A DNA stretch of 64,000 nt from a virus, in IMG/VR virus record IMGVR_UViG_3300044712_002337, positions 18,564-82,563 of that record; one strand, 5' to 3'. The notes beneath the pieces were generated by a model, which worked only from the letters and a program-made list of their open reading frames with translations, had not been told where the DNA came from and did not search any database. The position numbers and the translations under genes are program-made. Positions 49,295-64,000 of the stretch are shown here, one piece after another; position 1 is the first letter of the stretch; each line of letters opens with the position of its first letter.

Positions 49295-52200
49295 GCGGTC
49301 CAGCCGCTCCGGGGTATGGGCCTCCGTGCAATACCGCACGGAGTGAGTCATGCCAAAGGTCGTCCCCGCCGAAGTCGCCGCCGCCCTCTGCCCGGAAAAC
49401 TGCGTTCTCGACGCCTCCTCCTTCAAGGCGATGTCCCAACCAGCCCGGTTCACCGACCCCGATTACGGGGAGTTCGAGGCCACGCCCCACCAGGTCATCC
49501 GGGAGAACCGAGTCCACCGCAAGCGGGCCCTGGCCGAGGGGCGGAACGTGAAGCTGACGGCGGACGAGGTGCAGGAAAGGCTCCCTCCGCACGTCACGCT
49601 CGTGGCGAAGACGTTCAAGGGCTGCATGAAGCCGGCGACCTTCATTGATGCCGAGTACGGCAAGTGGAAGAGTACGGCGCACCACGTGATGGCCGGGCAC
49701 GGCCACCCCGAGCGGGGCAAAGAGAAGAGCAAGGAGACGTGTGTCGCCCGGTTCCAGTGCCGGCACCCGATGCAGAACCGGGACATCCTGATTAAGGCGG
49801 CGAGCAAGAAGAAGAACGCCCACTTCGTCCGCCACTGGCGGACGCAGGAGCTCGTCGTGGCCGTCGGGGGCTACGAGCTTGCCGTGGTGAACTGGTTCAA
49901 CCGGAACGCGATCGACTTCGAGTGGCAGTGCCCGGTCAAGCGGGCGGACGGGACGGTGTACTTCGTCGACTTCCTCCGGAAAGACTCTAACGTTTACTTG
50001 GAGATTAAAGGGAGGTGGATGGATGACAACGCCAAGCGAAAGTGGCGGGAGTTCCACGCCGAGTACCCCAACTCCGAGTTGTGGGACTACCGGCGGCTCG
50101 TCGACAAGGGCATCATCGAGCCCCGCTCCCGCGGCGGGCGGTAGGCCGCCGGCCGACCCACCCCGGGAGAATCTCGCGACCGGCCTGCGACCCGGCGACC
50201 ACGTGTTCCGCGTGGACACGTACCACGACCCCGGCCCCCGCCTGAAGGCCCGGCTGACCGTCGGCGTCATCGCCGAGCACCCGGACGCCGACCGGCTGCT
50301 CGTCGTGGCGCCGAACCTGGACGGGGTCGGGTTCATGGTCTCCAACTACCTCGACTTCCTCTGGTTCCGCACGCCGGGCGAGGCCAAGACCGAGGCCCTG
50401 AACCGGGCGAGCGAGCACCACATTGACGTCGCCAAGGCGGTGAGTGGGGTGCCGGGATGAGAGTTTTTATTAAAAACAAAGCCCCGCCCGGCCATTTTCT
50501 GAGTCTGGATGAAGTCTTATCTCACCCCGGCGTTTACTCGCCCGTCGGCGAGAGCGGGTGCGAGGGAGAACGCCTGATTACCCTGTCGCCAGGGGCGACC
50601 CTGTGGACGGACGGGGGGCGGTTCGAGGCGGTGGACGAGGACTTGTGGTCGGAAGTCCCCTTCCGACGGGTGAAGACGGGCCGGCTGGTGGTCCTGTTCG
50701 GACAGTGATTATTTACCCTTTTAAAATGTGGGGCTCCACCCCACGCCAGGAGGAGGTAGCGACCGTGAGCATTCAGCAAGTCGGCCAGGTGCAGGTGGTC
50801 AAGCCGTCGGACGAGGTGGTCAACCAGTTCGCCACCCTGGAGCAGACGACCCTCGACCGCCCGGTCAGCCCGGCGCGGCTGGAGTACCACCGCCAGCAGC
50901 TCGCCCGGGGGCGGTTCCTCCACCCGCCCACCTGGGCGAGCGTGTACTGCCGGCACAACGGCAAGCGGTACCGGGTGAACGGCAAGCACACGTCCCTGGT
51001 ACTGCGGGAGGTGCCGTACGCCGCCCGCCCGGCGGTCACCCTGGTGCACTACGAGTGCGACACCCCGGACGAGGTGGCCGACCTGTTCAACACGTTCGAC
51101 ACGCGGGAGACGACCCGCACGGTGACGGACGTGAACCGGGCGGTGTTCAACGCGAACGACGCCCTGAAGGGGTACCCGGTGCGGCTGGCCAACGGGATGA
51201 CGAGCGGCGTGTGCATCGTCAAGGCGGTCAAGACCGAGTGGGCGGAGGGGCGGCAGGTCGACTTCAACAAGCTGACGCGGGCGACGAACGCGGCCGAGCG
51301 GGCGCGGGCGGTGGCCGAGTACACGGGCACCGCCCTGTGGGTGCGGGACAACCTGAACACCCTGAAGACGGTCATCTTCGAGCGGGCGGCCGTGCTGGCC
51401 GCCGTCATCCTCACCCGCGAGGCCAGCCAGCAGGAGGCCGAGGGGTTCTGGCTGGCCGTGCGGGACGGCACCGACCCGAACCCGAAGGCGCCCACCCGCG
51501 TGCTGCGGGACTACCTGCTCGCCACCCGGGTGGCCGCCGGGGCGGCCGGGCGGGGGCGGACCGCCTCCCAGCGGGAGATGCTGACCAAGTGCCTGAAGGC
51601 GTGGAACGCCGCCCGCACGGGGGAGGAGTTGCTGCTGCGGTACTACGAGCAGAGCCTGATGCCGAAGCCGCTGTGAGCCGGACGGCGAAAACCCACGTGA
51701 CAACCCAAGAGGCAAACCGGATGGAAAGCTGGCGTATCGTGTGGCGGGACGGGTTCGTTCCCGGCCTCTCGACGGAAAACCTGCAAGCCCTGGAGAAGGG
51801 GCTGGAAGCGGACGACTCGCGAATCCTTCAGGGGGCCACGACCACCCCGCCGCCCCTCATGTGCGTGCGGGATTGGGAGGTGGAAGCCGCTTGCCCGCTC
51901 GGCTACTGCGGCGTCCTAGAAAACGGCGGATTCGGCGAAGCTACGGTAGGTGAAACTGAGGAATTTTTTGCGCGAGCGTGCTTCGACGCCGACCAGCGAT
52001 TGGGAGAGCCGGCCGCCTGCCGATGGTTTTTAAATGCGTGGGACGATACGCCGAGAGACGAGATGAGGCGGGAGCTACTCGCCGAGGTCCGACTAGCCCT
52101 GGCCGCCCGGGCCGCCGTCCAAGAAGGAGCCGCCGCGTGAAGCCCACAACCTATCGGGTCGAGCACTACATCCTCTACCGAGACGGGCGGTGGAGCACGG

Positions 52201-55200
52201 CGGCCGAGCGGGTGATGAGTTTTACGGAAGAAAAAGCCGTCGTCTTGGGTCGCGAGGCTTTAGCCGAGCGATTCCGGACCATCTCCTCGTTCGAGTGCCT
52301 GGGGCCGCTGTACCACATCGCTGAGGTGGAGGTGGACCATGAAGACTAGCGAAGTGTACATCTGCTACGCCTTTCACGAAGTCATCGGGGACGGCGAGAT
52401 TTCCTGTAACCCAATCACGGGGGCGCGGTTCACGTCGCCAGAGCACGCCGCCGAAGTCCTCAAACTGTGGCGAGCGGACAGCGAGCCACTGCCGCCCCTG
52501 TTCCTGTGTCAGCACACGGTCCAGCCCATCATCGCCGCTGACGCGGCGAGTAGAGAAGTCGCGTGCGGGCTGGCTCCGCCCGGGGCCGTGGGGCCGAGCC
52601 CCACATTTTGAAAGGTGAAAAATGACCACCCATAGAGTGTTCCAAAGGGTCAACTGGGAGCAACTCCGGCTCCAGAAGGAGTGTCTCGTCCGGGTGTCTG
52701 GGTATAACGGGCGGGCGCCGCAGGTCGGGGCCGAGGAGGCCAACCTGCTGTGCGGGGTGGTGGCCCTCCTGGACCACTTCCAGGACTGCGCCGCCGAGGG
52801 GCTCGGCGAGAAAACCGTGTTCGGAGACCTGTCCGATGAGGGAGAAACGGGCTGAGCCCCAGGCCTATCGCGTCGTCCTGAAAGACCCCACCTGGCTCCG
52901 CGACGGCGACCGCCCCGTCCACCTGGTCGAGCGACACGTCCACCTGCTCGGGTTCTTGACCGGGGGCAAAGTCCTCATCCCGCTGGGCGGGCGAGACCTG
53001 CGGGCCTCGCCGGATGACGTGCTCGACTCCCGCCCCCTTCGGACCGAGTGGTCCCACGCGGACGTGGACGAGGCGAACACCATGCGGCTGACGTGCCGGT
53101 ACTGCGGGGCGTGGCTGAGTCCGTCGGACGACGGGTACGGGGGCGAGTACGGCCATTGCGGGTGTGCGGAGTAACCTCCGCACACAGTGAAAGACAGGAA
53201 TGCGGGCGGCCTTGGCCGCCTCTTTTTTCGTACAGGGAGTTCCTATGAGGCCGAGCCTACTCAAAGAGACGGTGAAGTCGTTCAAATACTCTAAAGTTCC
53301 TCTGTGGTTGTGGTCGGGTCCGGGGCTCGGACTTTAGGATTGTGAGTACGGGGTTTTCTTGGATTCGGGGTAGAGGCCTCCGAACCCAAGGAGACCTCAG
53401 TTTATGTCAGAGAAATTCGCCCGGAACTGCCCGCAGTGTGGGAAGGAAATCCTCCACACGAACAAGTATTACCGGAACCACAGCGAACGTGATAAACGCC
53501 CGTGTCGGGCGTGCAACCTCAAACCACACCAAGGTAAGGGTGAGAAGGCGCCCTTCTTTGGGAAGAAGCACACCCAGGAGACGATTAATAAACTCCGCGA
53601 AAGAGACACTAGCCGCTGGAAAACGGACGAGTTCAAGAAGAAGATGTCGGTTGTCACGAAGGGTGAGCGCAATCCGATGCACGGTAGGACAGTGTACGGT
53701 GTGTGGGTTGAGAAGTACGGGCAAGAGGAGGCTGATAAGCGATACGAGGCCATGCTGGTGAAGCAGAAGGCTAGGTCAACGGGTAAGAGGAACCCGATGT
53801 ACGGGAAGCCCTCACCAAGCGGGAGCGGCAACGGTTGGTCAGGGTGGTATAAGGACTGGTATTTCAGGAGTTTGCGTGAACTTTCGTACGTCATCAATCA
53901 TTTCGAACGGAATGGTATAGCATGGACTACGGGAGAAACGATTCGCATCCCTTACACGGACCCGGTTGGCCGGGATAGGACTTACTCGCCGGACTTCATC
54001 GTTGGGGGCACGATTATCGAAGTGAAGCCTCTGAAGCTGCACCCCTCCCCGCTCGTGACAGCGAAGAGACTCGCGGCTGAAGCGTACTGCTCGCAGAATG
54101 GGCTGGTTTATCTTCTGACCGACGCTACTCCACTCACTGACGACGAGATTCAAGAACTACACGAGCGCGGGGAAATCGTTTTCCTACCCCGGTACGAAAA
54201 GAAGTTTCAAGAACGGATGGCGGTTAGGTCAAAAACGCCTACTTTAAAGGATTCAACTGATGAAACCGAGTTTACTTCTGGAGACCGTGAAGTCGTTCCG
54301 AGGGAGTAAGGTTCCGCTCTGGGTGTGGGGGCCGCCGGGCTGCTCGAAGTCCTCTCTCGTTAAACAGGCCTCGCAGCAGTTGGAAATTGGTTTGGTCGAC
54401 GTGCGCAGCACCCTGATGGACCCGGTCGACCTCCGCGGTCTGCCTACAGTGGACAAGAAGGCGAATCAGACGCGTTGGTGCCCGCCCGACTTCTTCCCGA
54501 CCGACGGGGAGGGGTTCCTCTTCCTGGACGAACTCGCCCAGGCACCCCCGATGATGCAGGCGGCACTCCTGCAACTCGCCCTGGACCGTAAGGTGGGCGA
54601 CTACGAACTTCCGCCGGGGTGGACCGTCATCGCGGCGAGTAACAACGCGAACGACCGGGCCGGGGTGGGCAAGGTCATCACTCCCCTGCTGAACAGATTT
54701 TGTCATCTAAATTTAGAAGTTAGTACGAGCGACTGGTTGGACTGGGCGTTGTCCGCCGGCGTCCGCCCCGAGGTGGTCGGGTTCATCCGCTTCAAGGAGT
54801 CGATGCTCCTGCAGTTCAACCCGGCGAGCGGGGCGAAGGCCTACCCCACCCCGCGGAGCTGGGAGTTCACCTCGAACGCCCTGGCTTCGCTTGAAAAACA
54901 TCCCGCCAGGGATGCGGTCCTTTTCGACGTCGTCAAGGGGTGCGTCGGGGACGGGCCGGCGGCGGAGTTCGTGTCGTTCGTCAAGCTCATGAACAAACTC
55001 CCCACGCCCGAATCCGTTCTCTCCGACCCGCACGGGTCGACCGTGCCGACCCAGATGGACGTGCTCCACGCCCTGACGAGCAGCCTGACCAGCCACGTGA
55101 GCGACCACCCGGACAAGCTGGGGGCGTTTTTGGATTACGCGAAACGGCTGCCGAACGAGTTCTACGCGTTCGCCGTCACGGGGGTGACGGCCGCGTTCAA

Positions 55201-58200
55201 GGGGCGGCAGGCCACCCTCATCAAACACCCCGGCTTTAAAGAGTTCGTGAAGACGGCGCGGGAGCGGGGCATCATGCTCGATGTCGGCGGGGCCGACACG
55301 AGCAAGGGAGGAGTCAGTCAGGACTTCAGATGAGTGGGGCTCCGCCCCACAGCCCCGTGGCCCTGCGGGCCACATTTTAAAAAGGGAAACCTGTGACCGT
55401 TTCACCCGAACACCCGGCCGTCCGCGCCGCCGCCAGGTGGTGGGCCGACCAGCTTCGCACGCGGCGGGCCTCGACCGTCGGCGACGAGACCATGGACCTG
55501 ATGATGATGGTGGCAGACGGCCAGAACCCGTCGGTCTCCCCCGAAGACGCCGACCGGTTCGAGTCGGCCCTGGCTCACGAAATCGCCGCCTTCCTCTCCG
55601 GCTCCCGGTGGGAAGAGTGGCCGGAGGTGGTCGACGTGGATTACTGGCCGGACCCGACCCTCGGCCGGGCGCTCGGCGCGATTGGTCGTGCCGGTGGGTT
55701 GAACGTGCTTCCCGTCAAGACGGTGATGTGGGTGGGGCCGAAGAAGGTCGAAGTCCGCCGCGGCTACCGGCAGCCGGAGGTGGTGGTCTGGTCTTCGGAT
55801 GTGTAGTATTTTACCCTTTTAAAATCGCGGGGCTCTGCCCCGCGGACCCCGAGGAAACAGCCAAATGCTCACCGAGAAGCAGCAGAACTTGGTGGTGGGG
55901 ATGCTGGCCGAGCTGGTGGCGTGGTACGGCGAGGAGGACAACGCGGCCTACTGCGCCCGCCTGACCCGGGCGGAGAAGCTCCTCAAGAAGGTCGCACCGG
56001 AAACCCTGAAAAGTTTACAAGAATTCATCAAGGACAACTACTCGTGAGCGGAGCGAACATGCCCATCTACACGAAGTGGGGCGACCGGGTGGAAATCGTC
56101 GAGAACGCCGGCCGGCACAAGCCGTCCTGGGCCGAGGAGAGCGAGCTCACCCTGGTCCGGCTGGTGTACCCGGACGACGGCTACCGGACGCGGTTCGAGT
56201 TCGCCCACGCCCTCCGGGCGGAGGGCGGGTGGCCGGTCATCGAGGCGGCCGTGAACGCGGCCCCGAAGCTCGAACTGGCCGGGGCGGCCCTGGTTGAAGC
56301 GTTAAAGGAGGCCGAATGATGACCTGGGAAGAGATTCGAGAGCGGGCCGAGGACGACCACGAGGAACACGCCGACCGCCTCATCCGGGTGCGGGGGTGTC
56401 AAATCGGCGGGCTGAAGGCGGACGACGACGGCGAGTACGAGCCGGACCCCGAGTACCTGTACTTCCGCAAGGGGCTCTGGGTTGTAGTCGGGAAAAAGTT
56501 TGATTATCTCACAGACACAAACGAGAGCGCCGGGCTGCTCGACGCCACCTGGGAGGCGGAAGCCCTGCCCGGTCAGTTGAGCCCGGGCGAGTACGTTTGC
56601 TGGATTGACGGCCCGACCTACTACCTCGACGGGCGGCGGGAGACGCCCTCCTGGATGGAGGTCGGGGAGAAGGTCATCGACCTGACGCTCGCGGACTAAG
56701 CGGCCTGTCGGCCGCGTTTTAAAAGGGAGAATCACTGATGAGTTCGTACTACGTCCCGACCTACCTGGAGTTCGGCCCCCGCCAGGCGGACGGGTGGCCC
56801 GCCTTCGTCACCGAGGAAGGCAAGGCGTACGCCGCGGAAAAGGTGGCCGAGCTGTTCGACAGGTACACCCTGGTCGACCTGGACATGTGCCACCGGGCCG
56901 TTTTCGAGCGGCGGAAGGGGCAGCCCGAGTGCTTCAAGGGGGTCGCCCTCTGGGACGCCATCTACGCCGTCTGCCACCGGGCGATTCTGGACAACCAGGC
57001 GGAGCCGGTGTGGCGGCGGACGGGGTACGGCAACCTCCTTCGGGAGGAGAACCTGCGGCGGAAAGCGGCGGGCGAAGCTCGGCCCTCTTGACGAGAGAAA
57101 TCTTCTACCTTATAAAACCAAAAGCTCAGGGGACTGGCCATGGTGACCAAGACGACCGCGTGGGGCGTAATCAGCTTCTGGTCGCTGTCGGAGTCTTGCG
57201 ACCGGCGGGTGCTGAACGAGGGGTGGTCGGCGCTCGGTTTGAACAAATACGTTCCGGACGCCCCGAATGATTTCGCCGTGCTCAAGCGGGCGCTCGAACA
57301 GGTGTACCCGAAGGCGGGCACCATCCCCCGCCAGCTCCGCACGAAGACCGGGTTCTTCCTGCTCGACGAGACGCGGGGCGTGGACGCCAACCAGTACGGC
57401 GGGACGACCACGGTGAAGCTGCGGCCGGGAACCAACGGGCTGGACTTCGCCAACACCGACGGGTCGGAGTTCGTGTACGACGACCGGGCGATGGAGGTGG
57501 TGAGCCGGTTCCGCGAGGGGCAAGGGCGGCTGAGCGCGGCCCAACTGGCCAAGGCGATGACGGCGGTGCTCACCCAGGAGTACCACGCGGTGGCCCTTCG
57601 CCCGAGCGGCGGAATCTATTGGATGTCAGGTCATCACAATGACAACTGGCGGGCGGCCGCCGAGGTGGTCGAGCGGGCGTGCCCCGGGTCGAGCGTGTAC
57701 TTCGTCGAGAACGGGGCCGACACGGACTCGGTCCGCGCCGTGCGGGACGCGGTCATCCACTCGGTCGAGGTGCAGTCCCGCCAGATGGTGAAGGAGATGG
57801 AGGAGGGCGACCTGGGGGAGCGGGCCCTCCGCACGAAGATGACCGAGATTTCCCGGCTGGCCGACCAGGTGGTCGAGTACGAAGCCATCCTGGCCGAGTC
57901 GCTGGAACCCCTGCGGGCCCGCCTGGAGGAACTCCGCCAGGCCCACGGCACGGCCCAGCTCCTCGCCTCGGTCGGCGGGACCGCCTCCACGCAGAAGGAG
58001 TACTCGTATGCGTGAGTTCGACCCGCCCGCGGAGGGGTTGGACCCCCTGGCCGCCCTCGACCGGGAGGCCAAGCGGCAGGCCGCCGAGGAGGCCGCCCTG
58101 GAGAAGCACCGCCGGGTGGTGGGCCGGTTCTACGTGCTGGGGGCCAGTCCGAACCGGGCGTTCCTGACGGCCCTGGCCCTCCAGCTTGAGCCGAAGGTGG

Positions 58201-61200
58201 ACTGGGAGGCTCAGACCGCGTGGACCGACGGGAAGAACATCGGGTTCAACCCGGACTTCGTCGGGGGGCTGAGCGACACGCAGTGGGACGCGGTGACCGC
58301 CCACGAGATTCTGCACGTGGCCTGCCTCCACCACGTGCGGCGGGGCGACCGCGACCCGGAGCTCGCGAACATTGCATGTCTGCGGGGTGACGCACTGGTA
58401 TTAGGGGTAGACGGCAGCAGTCGTAGAATCGAGAACTTAGCAATCGGCGACACAGTAATTGGGATTCGTGGTGGCAAACTAGTCCGGACGAAAGTCCTAA
58501 ATGTGACTAGCAAGTATGCACCCGAGCTAGTTAGTGTTCGCTGTGGCGAGGACGAGGTTCTCTGCACGCCGGAACACCTCTTTCTCACCAGTGATGGGTA
58601 TGTGGAAGCCTCACAGCTCGGTTCCTCCGGCAACGCGCCATGGCAAGTTGTCCGTTTCAGAGAAGGCGTTTCTCTCGAAACATTGCCATACCATGACCAA
58701 TGTGGAGTTAGCAACGAAACTTGGAAGAACCTACAACTCAATTGCGAGTTACTTCAGGAAGTGCCCAAGGACAAAAATCGTCAAACGCAGAAATGTTGCA
58801 CCGTTCCTGAAAATGAGTGCCGAGACTCTGGCTTACATGGCAGGTATTATCGACGGCGAGGGGACGGTAACAGTAAGTGGTCGAGGCCAGGCCCAAATAT
58901 CAGTAGCGAACACGTCCAACAAACTGGCCGGATGGATGGAGAGCAAGGGGTTTGGGCTCAGAAAAACTCGCAATATAAAGGGGCGGCCATACTGGAATAT
59001 GGTACTGGGCGGGTATTCCATCATCGAGCCTCTGAAGAAGCTATTGCCCTATCTCGTTATCAAGCGTCAGCAAGCCGAGCTGGTAATCGAGTATATCGAT
59101 CTGCGACTGTCGCAAGGGCATCGCTTCACGCTCTCGGCGCGGATGGAGGAGATTATTCGCGAGATTCGGGCCTTGAACGAGCGGCGTACTCCTGCCGAGT
59201 TCAAAAACATCAAGCTGGAGCCCGAGTATATGACATCACCACCTGCTGCGGCTCTTTCATCGCCAACGGATTCGTCGTCCACAATTGCGATTTAGCTATT
59301 AACTCCATCCTGGTGGACGCCAACTTCGATTTGCCGGCGTGCCGCCTCCTGCCCGGGGAGGGCGAGTACAAGGACCTGCCGCCGGGCCTGGGTTTTGAGG
59401 ATTACTATGCTCGCCTGCAGCAGGCTCGCAATGAAAACCCCGGAAAACAGGGGAACGGGGCTCCACAGGGCGGCGGGGCGAAGGGCGACCCCGGCGGGTG
59501 TGGCGAGGTGCGGGACGGGGGCTCCGACGCCTCCTCTTTGGCGGAAGCGGAAGCGAACGCCAAGGTGATGGTGGCCCGCGCGGAACAAGCGGCTAAAGCC
59601 AAAGGAGAACTGGGGGCCGGTCTGGAAAGAATGACGGGGGCGGCTTTGCGACCCCCGTCCAACTGGAAGGACGAGCTTCGAGACTTCGTCTCCCAGAAGG
59701 CCAAGGAAGACTATTGTGTCGCCCCGGAAACACTAGTCTTGAATGCTGAATTAAAATGGGTGACGGCTGGAAGCCTCAAGCCAGGCGACCGTCTGTTAAC
59801 AGTAGAAGAGTACCCGGCTTCCGGTCGGTGTCATCGTAGAATGTGTGAAGCGGTAGTTCAAGGAGCTTATATTTTTGAAGCACCGCGAATGGTTATGGAG
59901 AATGATAAGGGGCCACCAATCGTGTCGACGCTTGACCACAAGTATTTAGCTGCTACGGATGGCTCTGGTAACCGTTGGGTTAAAGCGAAAAGACTGAAAG
60001 TGGGGCGGAAAGTCAAGTTTTTGGTCGACCCATGGAGTGACGACCGTTCGGATTCATGGCTCGCTGGCATGTATGACGGAGAGGGATATCTAACCGCAAA
60101 CCCTCCCGACCGCCCAAGGTCGGGCGTGAACCTTGGTATTGCCCAAACCGCTGGTCCGGTACTCGACCGCGTCTTAGAAACTTTTGATAGTCTTGGACTA
60201 AACGCGGGTCAGTATGTGAAGCCTCGACTGTTGGTGAATTCCGCTGAGGCGGGGAGACCAGTCAGTAAGAAGGATTGTTACTCGATTGGGATTAATAGAT
60301 TATCGAATATCCTTCGTCTGCTTGGTGTTTACCGACCGATTCGATTGCTGACAAAGTTTCAACATATGATGAGAGAAAAATGGTTTACTTTTCCTCGCCC
60401 CGGTAAAGCGACCATCACAAAACTTGAACGAGTTGGCGACGGGCCTGTCGTATCTCTTAAAACCTCGACGGGCACACTCATAACGAACGGAGTTGTTAGC
60501 CACAACTGCTGGGCCCACCCCAACCGCCGGTTCATCGCCCAGGACCTGTACCTGCCCGGCCTCCACTCGGAGACCCTGGGCACCGTGGCCGTCGCCGTCG
60601 ACTGCTCGGGCTCCATCGACGAGACCCTCCTGGCGGAGTTCGGGAGCGAGCTCCAGGACATCCTCTCTTGTTTTCCGAAGACGAAACTCCACACCTTTTA
60701 TCACGACGTGGACGTCCACAAGGAAGAGGTGTGGAGTTCCGAAGACGGGGAACTGAAGCTGAGCCCGGTCGGGGGCGGGGGCACCTCCCACGTCCCGGTG
60801 TTCGAGCGGATGGCCGCGATGGACGAGCAGCCGGCGTGCATCGTATGTTTGACCGACTGTTATACTACTTACCCGACGAGTGACCCGGGTGCCCCTGTCC
60901 TGTGGGCGTGCTTCGGGAACGACGGGGCGAATCCGCCCTTCGGGAGGGTGATTCACGTGCGGTGACGAGGTCGCCTTGGGAGGGGAGTATGGGTCTCACA
61001 CGCGCCGAGTTCGAGAGCTTGCAATGCCGGGCCCAACTGTGGGCCACCGGGGCGACCGTCCACGACGTGAGGTGTCTGCTCGGCCCCATCGAGATGACGG
61101 TGGCGGGGCTGAAGGAGCGGTGGCACCGCAACCCGGCGATGTTGCGGTGGGTGGACCAGTACCAGGCGGTGCTGGTGAAGACGTTGGAAGAGTTCATGGC

Positions 61201-64000
61201 TCACGGCGACTACCGCAAGGCCCGGCGGGAGAACCCGGAGCCCGAAGCCCCGAGGGAGGAGAAGAAGTGACCTTAGCCGACAAAATCGCTATTCGCCACA
61301 TCCCGCTCAAGCGGCTGTTCGACCTGGCGAAGGACCTGCTCGAACCGGGCGAGGAGCACTTGAACCCGGAGTACACGCGGGCCCTGGTCAACCTGCTCGG
61401 GGACGCGGCCGGGATGGCCACGGACGAGCACGACCAGGTGGCGGCCGCACTCGGGGCGGACTACGTGAAGCTGATGGAGGCGGCGGACTCGGATTACGAA
61501 CGGAGACGGGCGGCATTCAGGGGAGGTGACTAAGTATGAGTCACTTCGTCATCGGCCAGAAAGTCGAAATCTTGACCCACGGAAAACCATTCTACCGCGG
61601 CGTCATCACCGCAGACCGCGGCCTTCTCGGCCCGAACCGGAGTCGAATCTGGCGGGTCGAGAACAGTTGGGTCTTGGAGGTGGGGGAGGACCAGATGCGG
61701 GTCGCCTCCCCCGCCCCGCCGACCGAGTACCGGATTTGCGAGTACTCGGGCAACGTCATCGGGCCGGGCGGGTTCGATGTCGCGGTAGACCGGGAGGACA
61801 TGGACCTGGACCCGCTGGTCGCGCGGCTGAACCATCTCCACGCCGCCCTGACCGCCTGTGTGAAGTTCGAGACCGAGCCGTGCCGGTTCGACCACGACGG
61901 CGTCTGCCAGGCTCACCACCTGGGCAAGCCGTGCGAGGTGGCCGTCGGCCGGAAGCTGCTCGGGCTGCCACACACCCCGCCGCTGGCTTCGCCAGCAGAT
62001 TAAAGGGCTGTACCCATGGCGGACACTATTGTCTGGTTCGTTGTCATCCTCGCCCTTTGGCTCATCGCGATGAGGGGGCTGAGAAAGGGGGACTGATGCG
62101 TGCGACCAAGAGCAACGACGGTAAGTACCGGTTCGACCTGAAAATCACCTACCGGCTGGGCCTGATGGATGTGGTACAGGGGGCGGCCGACTGGGTGCGG
62201 TCGCAGGAACCGGAGTGGCCGGAGGAAGTGGAGGAACTCATCAAGAAGATGTGCCGGACCACCGTCCTCAACCACCTGCGCGAACTGGTCAAGCAAGACG
62301 GGCTGGGGTGGTCGATGCGGTCGGGTGACTACGTCCGCGAATACCTGGACCAGTACCCGGGCGCGGCCGGGCTGGAGGAACAAGCCGAGGCGAAGGCGCT
62401 GAAGCTGTTCCCGGAACTGGCGAAATAGTGGGGCTCCGCCCCACAGCCCCGTGGCCCTACGGGCCACATTTTAAAAGGTGAAAATCATATGTCAGTCGGA
62501 ACCGGCATCAGCGCGACCGCCCACCTGAAGCGAGACATCACGCTGTGGGCGGGCCAAACGTCCTCCGTCACCGGCGAGCTCATCCAGGGGACCGACAAGG
62601 ATTCCATCGGGTTCCTGGTCGAAGGGCCCTACTCCCAGAAGGCGGTGGTCGTCGTCCCGAACCACAACATCACCGCCCTGGTGCGACTGGTCGAGAAGTT
62701 TCCTGAGTAGTATTTTTCCCTTTTAAAATAGCTGGTGAACCCCGCGGACGCCAAGAGGAAGACGCGTGCGAAAACTCTACAAGTTCCACTGGGACTGCGG
62801 CCGGATGGGCGACCTGGTGGGCGTCTTCGCGGCCGAGGAGGCCGCGGTCAGGGCGGCCGTCGGGCGGGAGGTCTACTTCGGCGAGGTGCTCGGGAAGCAC
62901 TCGGAGATTTACGGGGACGTGACCGAGGACGACTTCGAGGTGCTGACCGACGACCAGGCGTTCATCGACCAGGCGATAGCTTACGGCCTGCTGCCCACGG
63001 GTCACAACCCCCTCGACCGCTTACGCGGCGGGGACGAGGAGTAGTCAAAATGGTCGTCCGAGGGAGGAAGCCCTGGTTCGTCGCCCCCGACCCGGCCTGG
63101 ACGTACCGGCAGACGGCCCGGGCGTTCGCCGAGCGGGAGCGGGCCGAGCTGCGGACGGGCAAGCAGGCCGAGTTCTCGCTCGCCGGCCGGCCGGAGCGGT
63201 TCCGCATGGCCCTGGTCCGCTCGGAGAGCGGGTGGGTGTTCGCCGTCGTCCCGGAGGGGAAGTAGTGCGCGTTCTGGTGTACTGGGGGATTATCACTATT
63301 TGGGTGATAATTGGATTGTTCGTCAAAGACGAAGACCGACAACTTCCTGCGAGCGGAGCGAGCAGTGGACGAAATTAACCCGCCCGAACCGCCGGCGAGC
63401 TTCCGCCTCTCGATAGGCGAATTCCTCATCGCCCAGTCCGCCTGGGAACCGCTGTGGAAAACCCCCCTCGTTGTGGACGGGGTCGGGGTCGCCGAGGTGA
63501 CCGGCGGCGGCCGCGGCCCGACCGTCCGACTCCCGGACCCGGCGTTCGGCCTGCTCCTGGCCCTCGCCCTCCCGACGCCGACCGGCGAGGGGCCGGGCGA
63601 CCGGTGGCACGAGGCCCTGTGCCGGGCCCGGGAGGCGGGCGACGCCGTGACCTGGAACGCGTTCGCCGACTGGTGTGACGACGAGGGGCACGCCCGCTGG
63701 GCGGCCATCGCCCGGGCGGAGTCCGAGAGGTTGGGACAAAAAGACGGCGGCGAAGCCGCCGTCCAAAAAACGAACTGCGAGGGGGCCGAGCGGTGACGCC
63801 AGAGGATAACCCCGCCGACGACATCTCGGAGGAGGAGTACTACCGGGGAATGGTCGAGGCGGAAGACCGCAAGTATTGCGAAGCAATCATGAATTCGCCC
63901 GAGTACGCCCAGGGGTACGACGACGCCCACCCGTTCAACCAGGACTGCGACATCTGCGGCGGCAAGGGGTGGCACAGTTTCGATGAGTACATGGGAAGGG

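Overview
This window is most likely part of the genome of a tailed double-stranded DNA phage (or a prophage-like element) of a Gemmata-type planctomycete. The phage assignment rests on a run of virion genes: probable small terminase, large terminase, portal, protease-scaffold, capsid and fibres. The host guess rests on a TIGR02996-type motif (LVFADWLDERG, with a weaker relative near the right edge), a signature abundant in Gemmataceae, and on the very GC-rich sequence. No integrase, rRNA, convincing tRNA or CRISPR array is visible.

Layout. Bases 1-17746 are transcribed leftward and form the morphogenesis block. In transcription order: a 48-aa protein, a region-2-type sigma factor, putative TerS, an ERCC4-type nuclease, TerL, portal, a small protein, a protease-scaffold polyprotein, a putative decoration protein, the major capsid protein, a terminator, a spike-base-like protein, a fibre, two small proteins, a G8/beta-helix protein and a PA14 protein that leaves the window. 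From 17823 onward everything runs rightward: about 90 mostly short, tightly packed genes, many joined by ATGA or GTGA overlaps, most of unknown function. Recognisable islands are an RNA-repair set (P-loop kinase-like protein, DRB0094-type RNA ligase, possible 2H phosphoesterase), a GP88-like protein, a ParB-like protein, a FeeM-like acyltransferase, and a MoxR ATPase with a metallopeptidase/VWA partner.

The rightward half carries many mobile elements: two TnpB-only IS605-type elements, an HNH endonuclease, an HNH-AP2 endonuclease, a NUMOD3/PD-(D/E)XK endonuclease, and two inteins in one gene. Three cases are unusual. The first intein has its LAGLIDADG endonuclease in the +1 frame while the splicing frame stays open across it. 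The MoxR gene has a diverged copy of its own 5' end stranded upstream of an inserted homing endonuclease. One TnpB element splits a small gene whose empty site can be rebuilt by eye.

The most pervasive and least explained feature is a dispersed cassette of about 30 copies: a short GC-rich hairpin whose stem sequence varies, joined to a conserved ATTTTAAAAGGGTGAAA tail. It sits between genes in both orientations on both halves of the window. When it points with the gene, its tail supplies the ribosome-binding site. A second intercistronic motif (GAGCGGAGCGAAC before ATG) and a third upstream motif (ACGGTAGGGGTT...GGACA) are also repeated. Reading frames and motifs were read directly; family names come from recognition by eye, and no database search was run.
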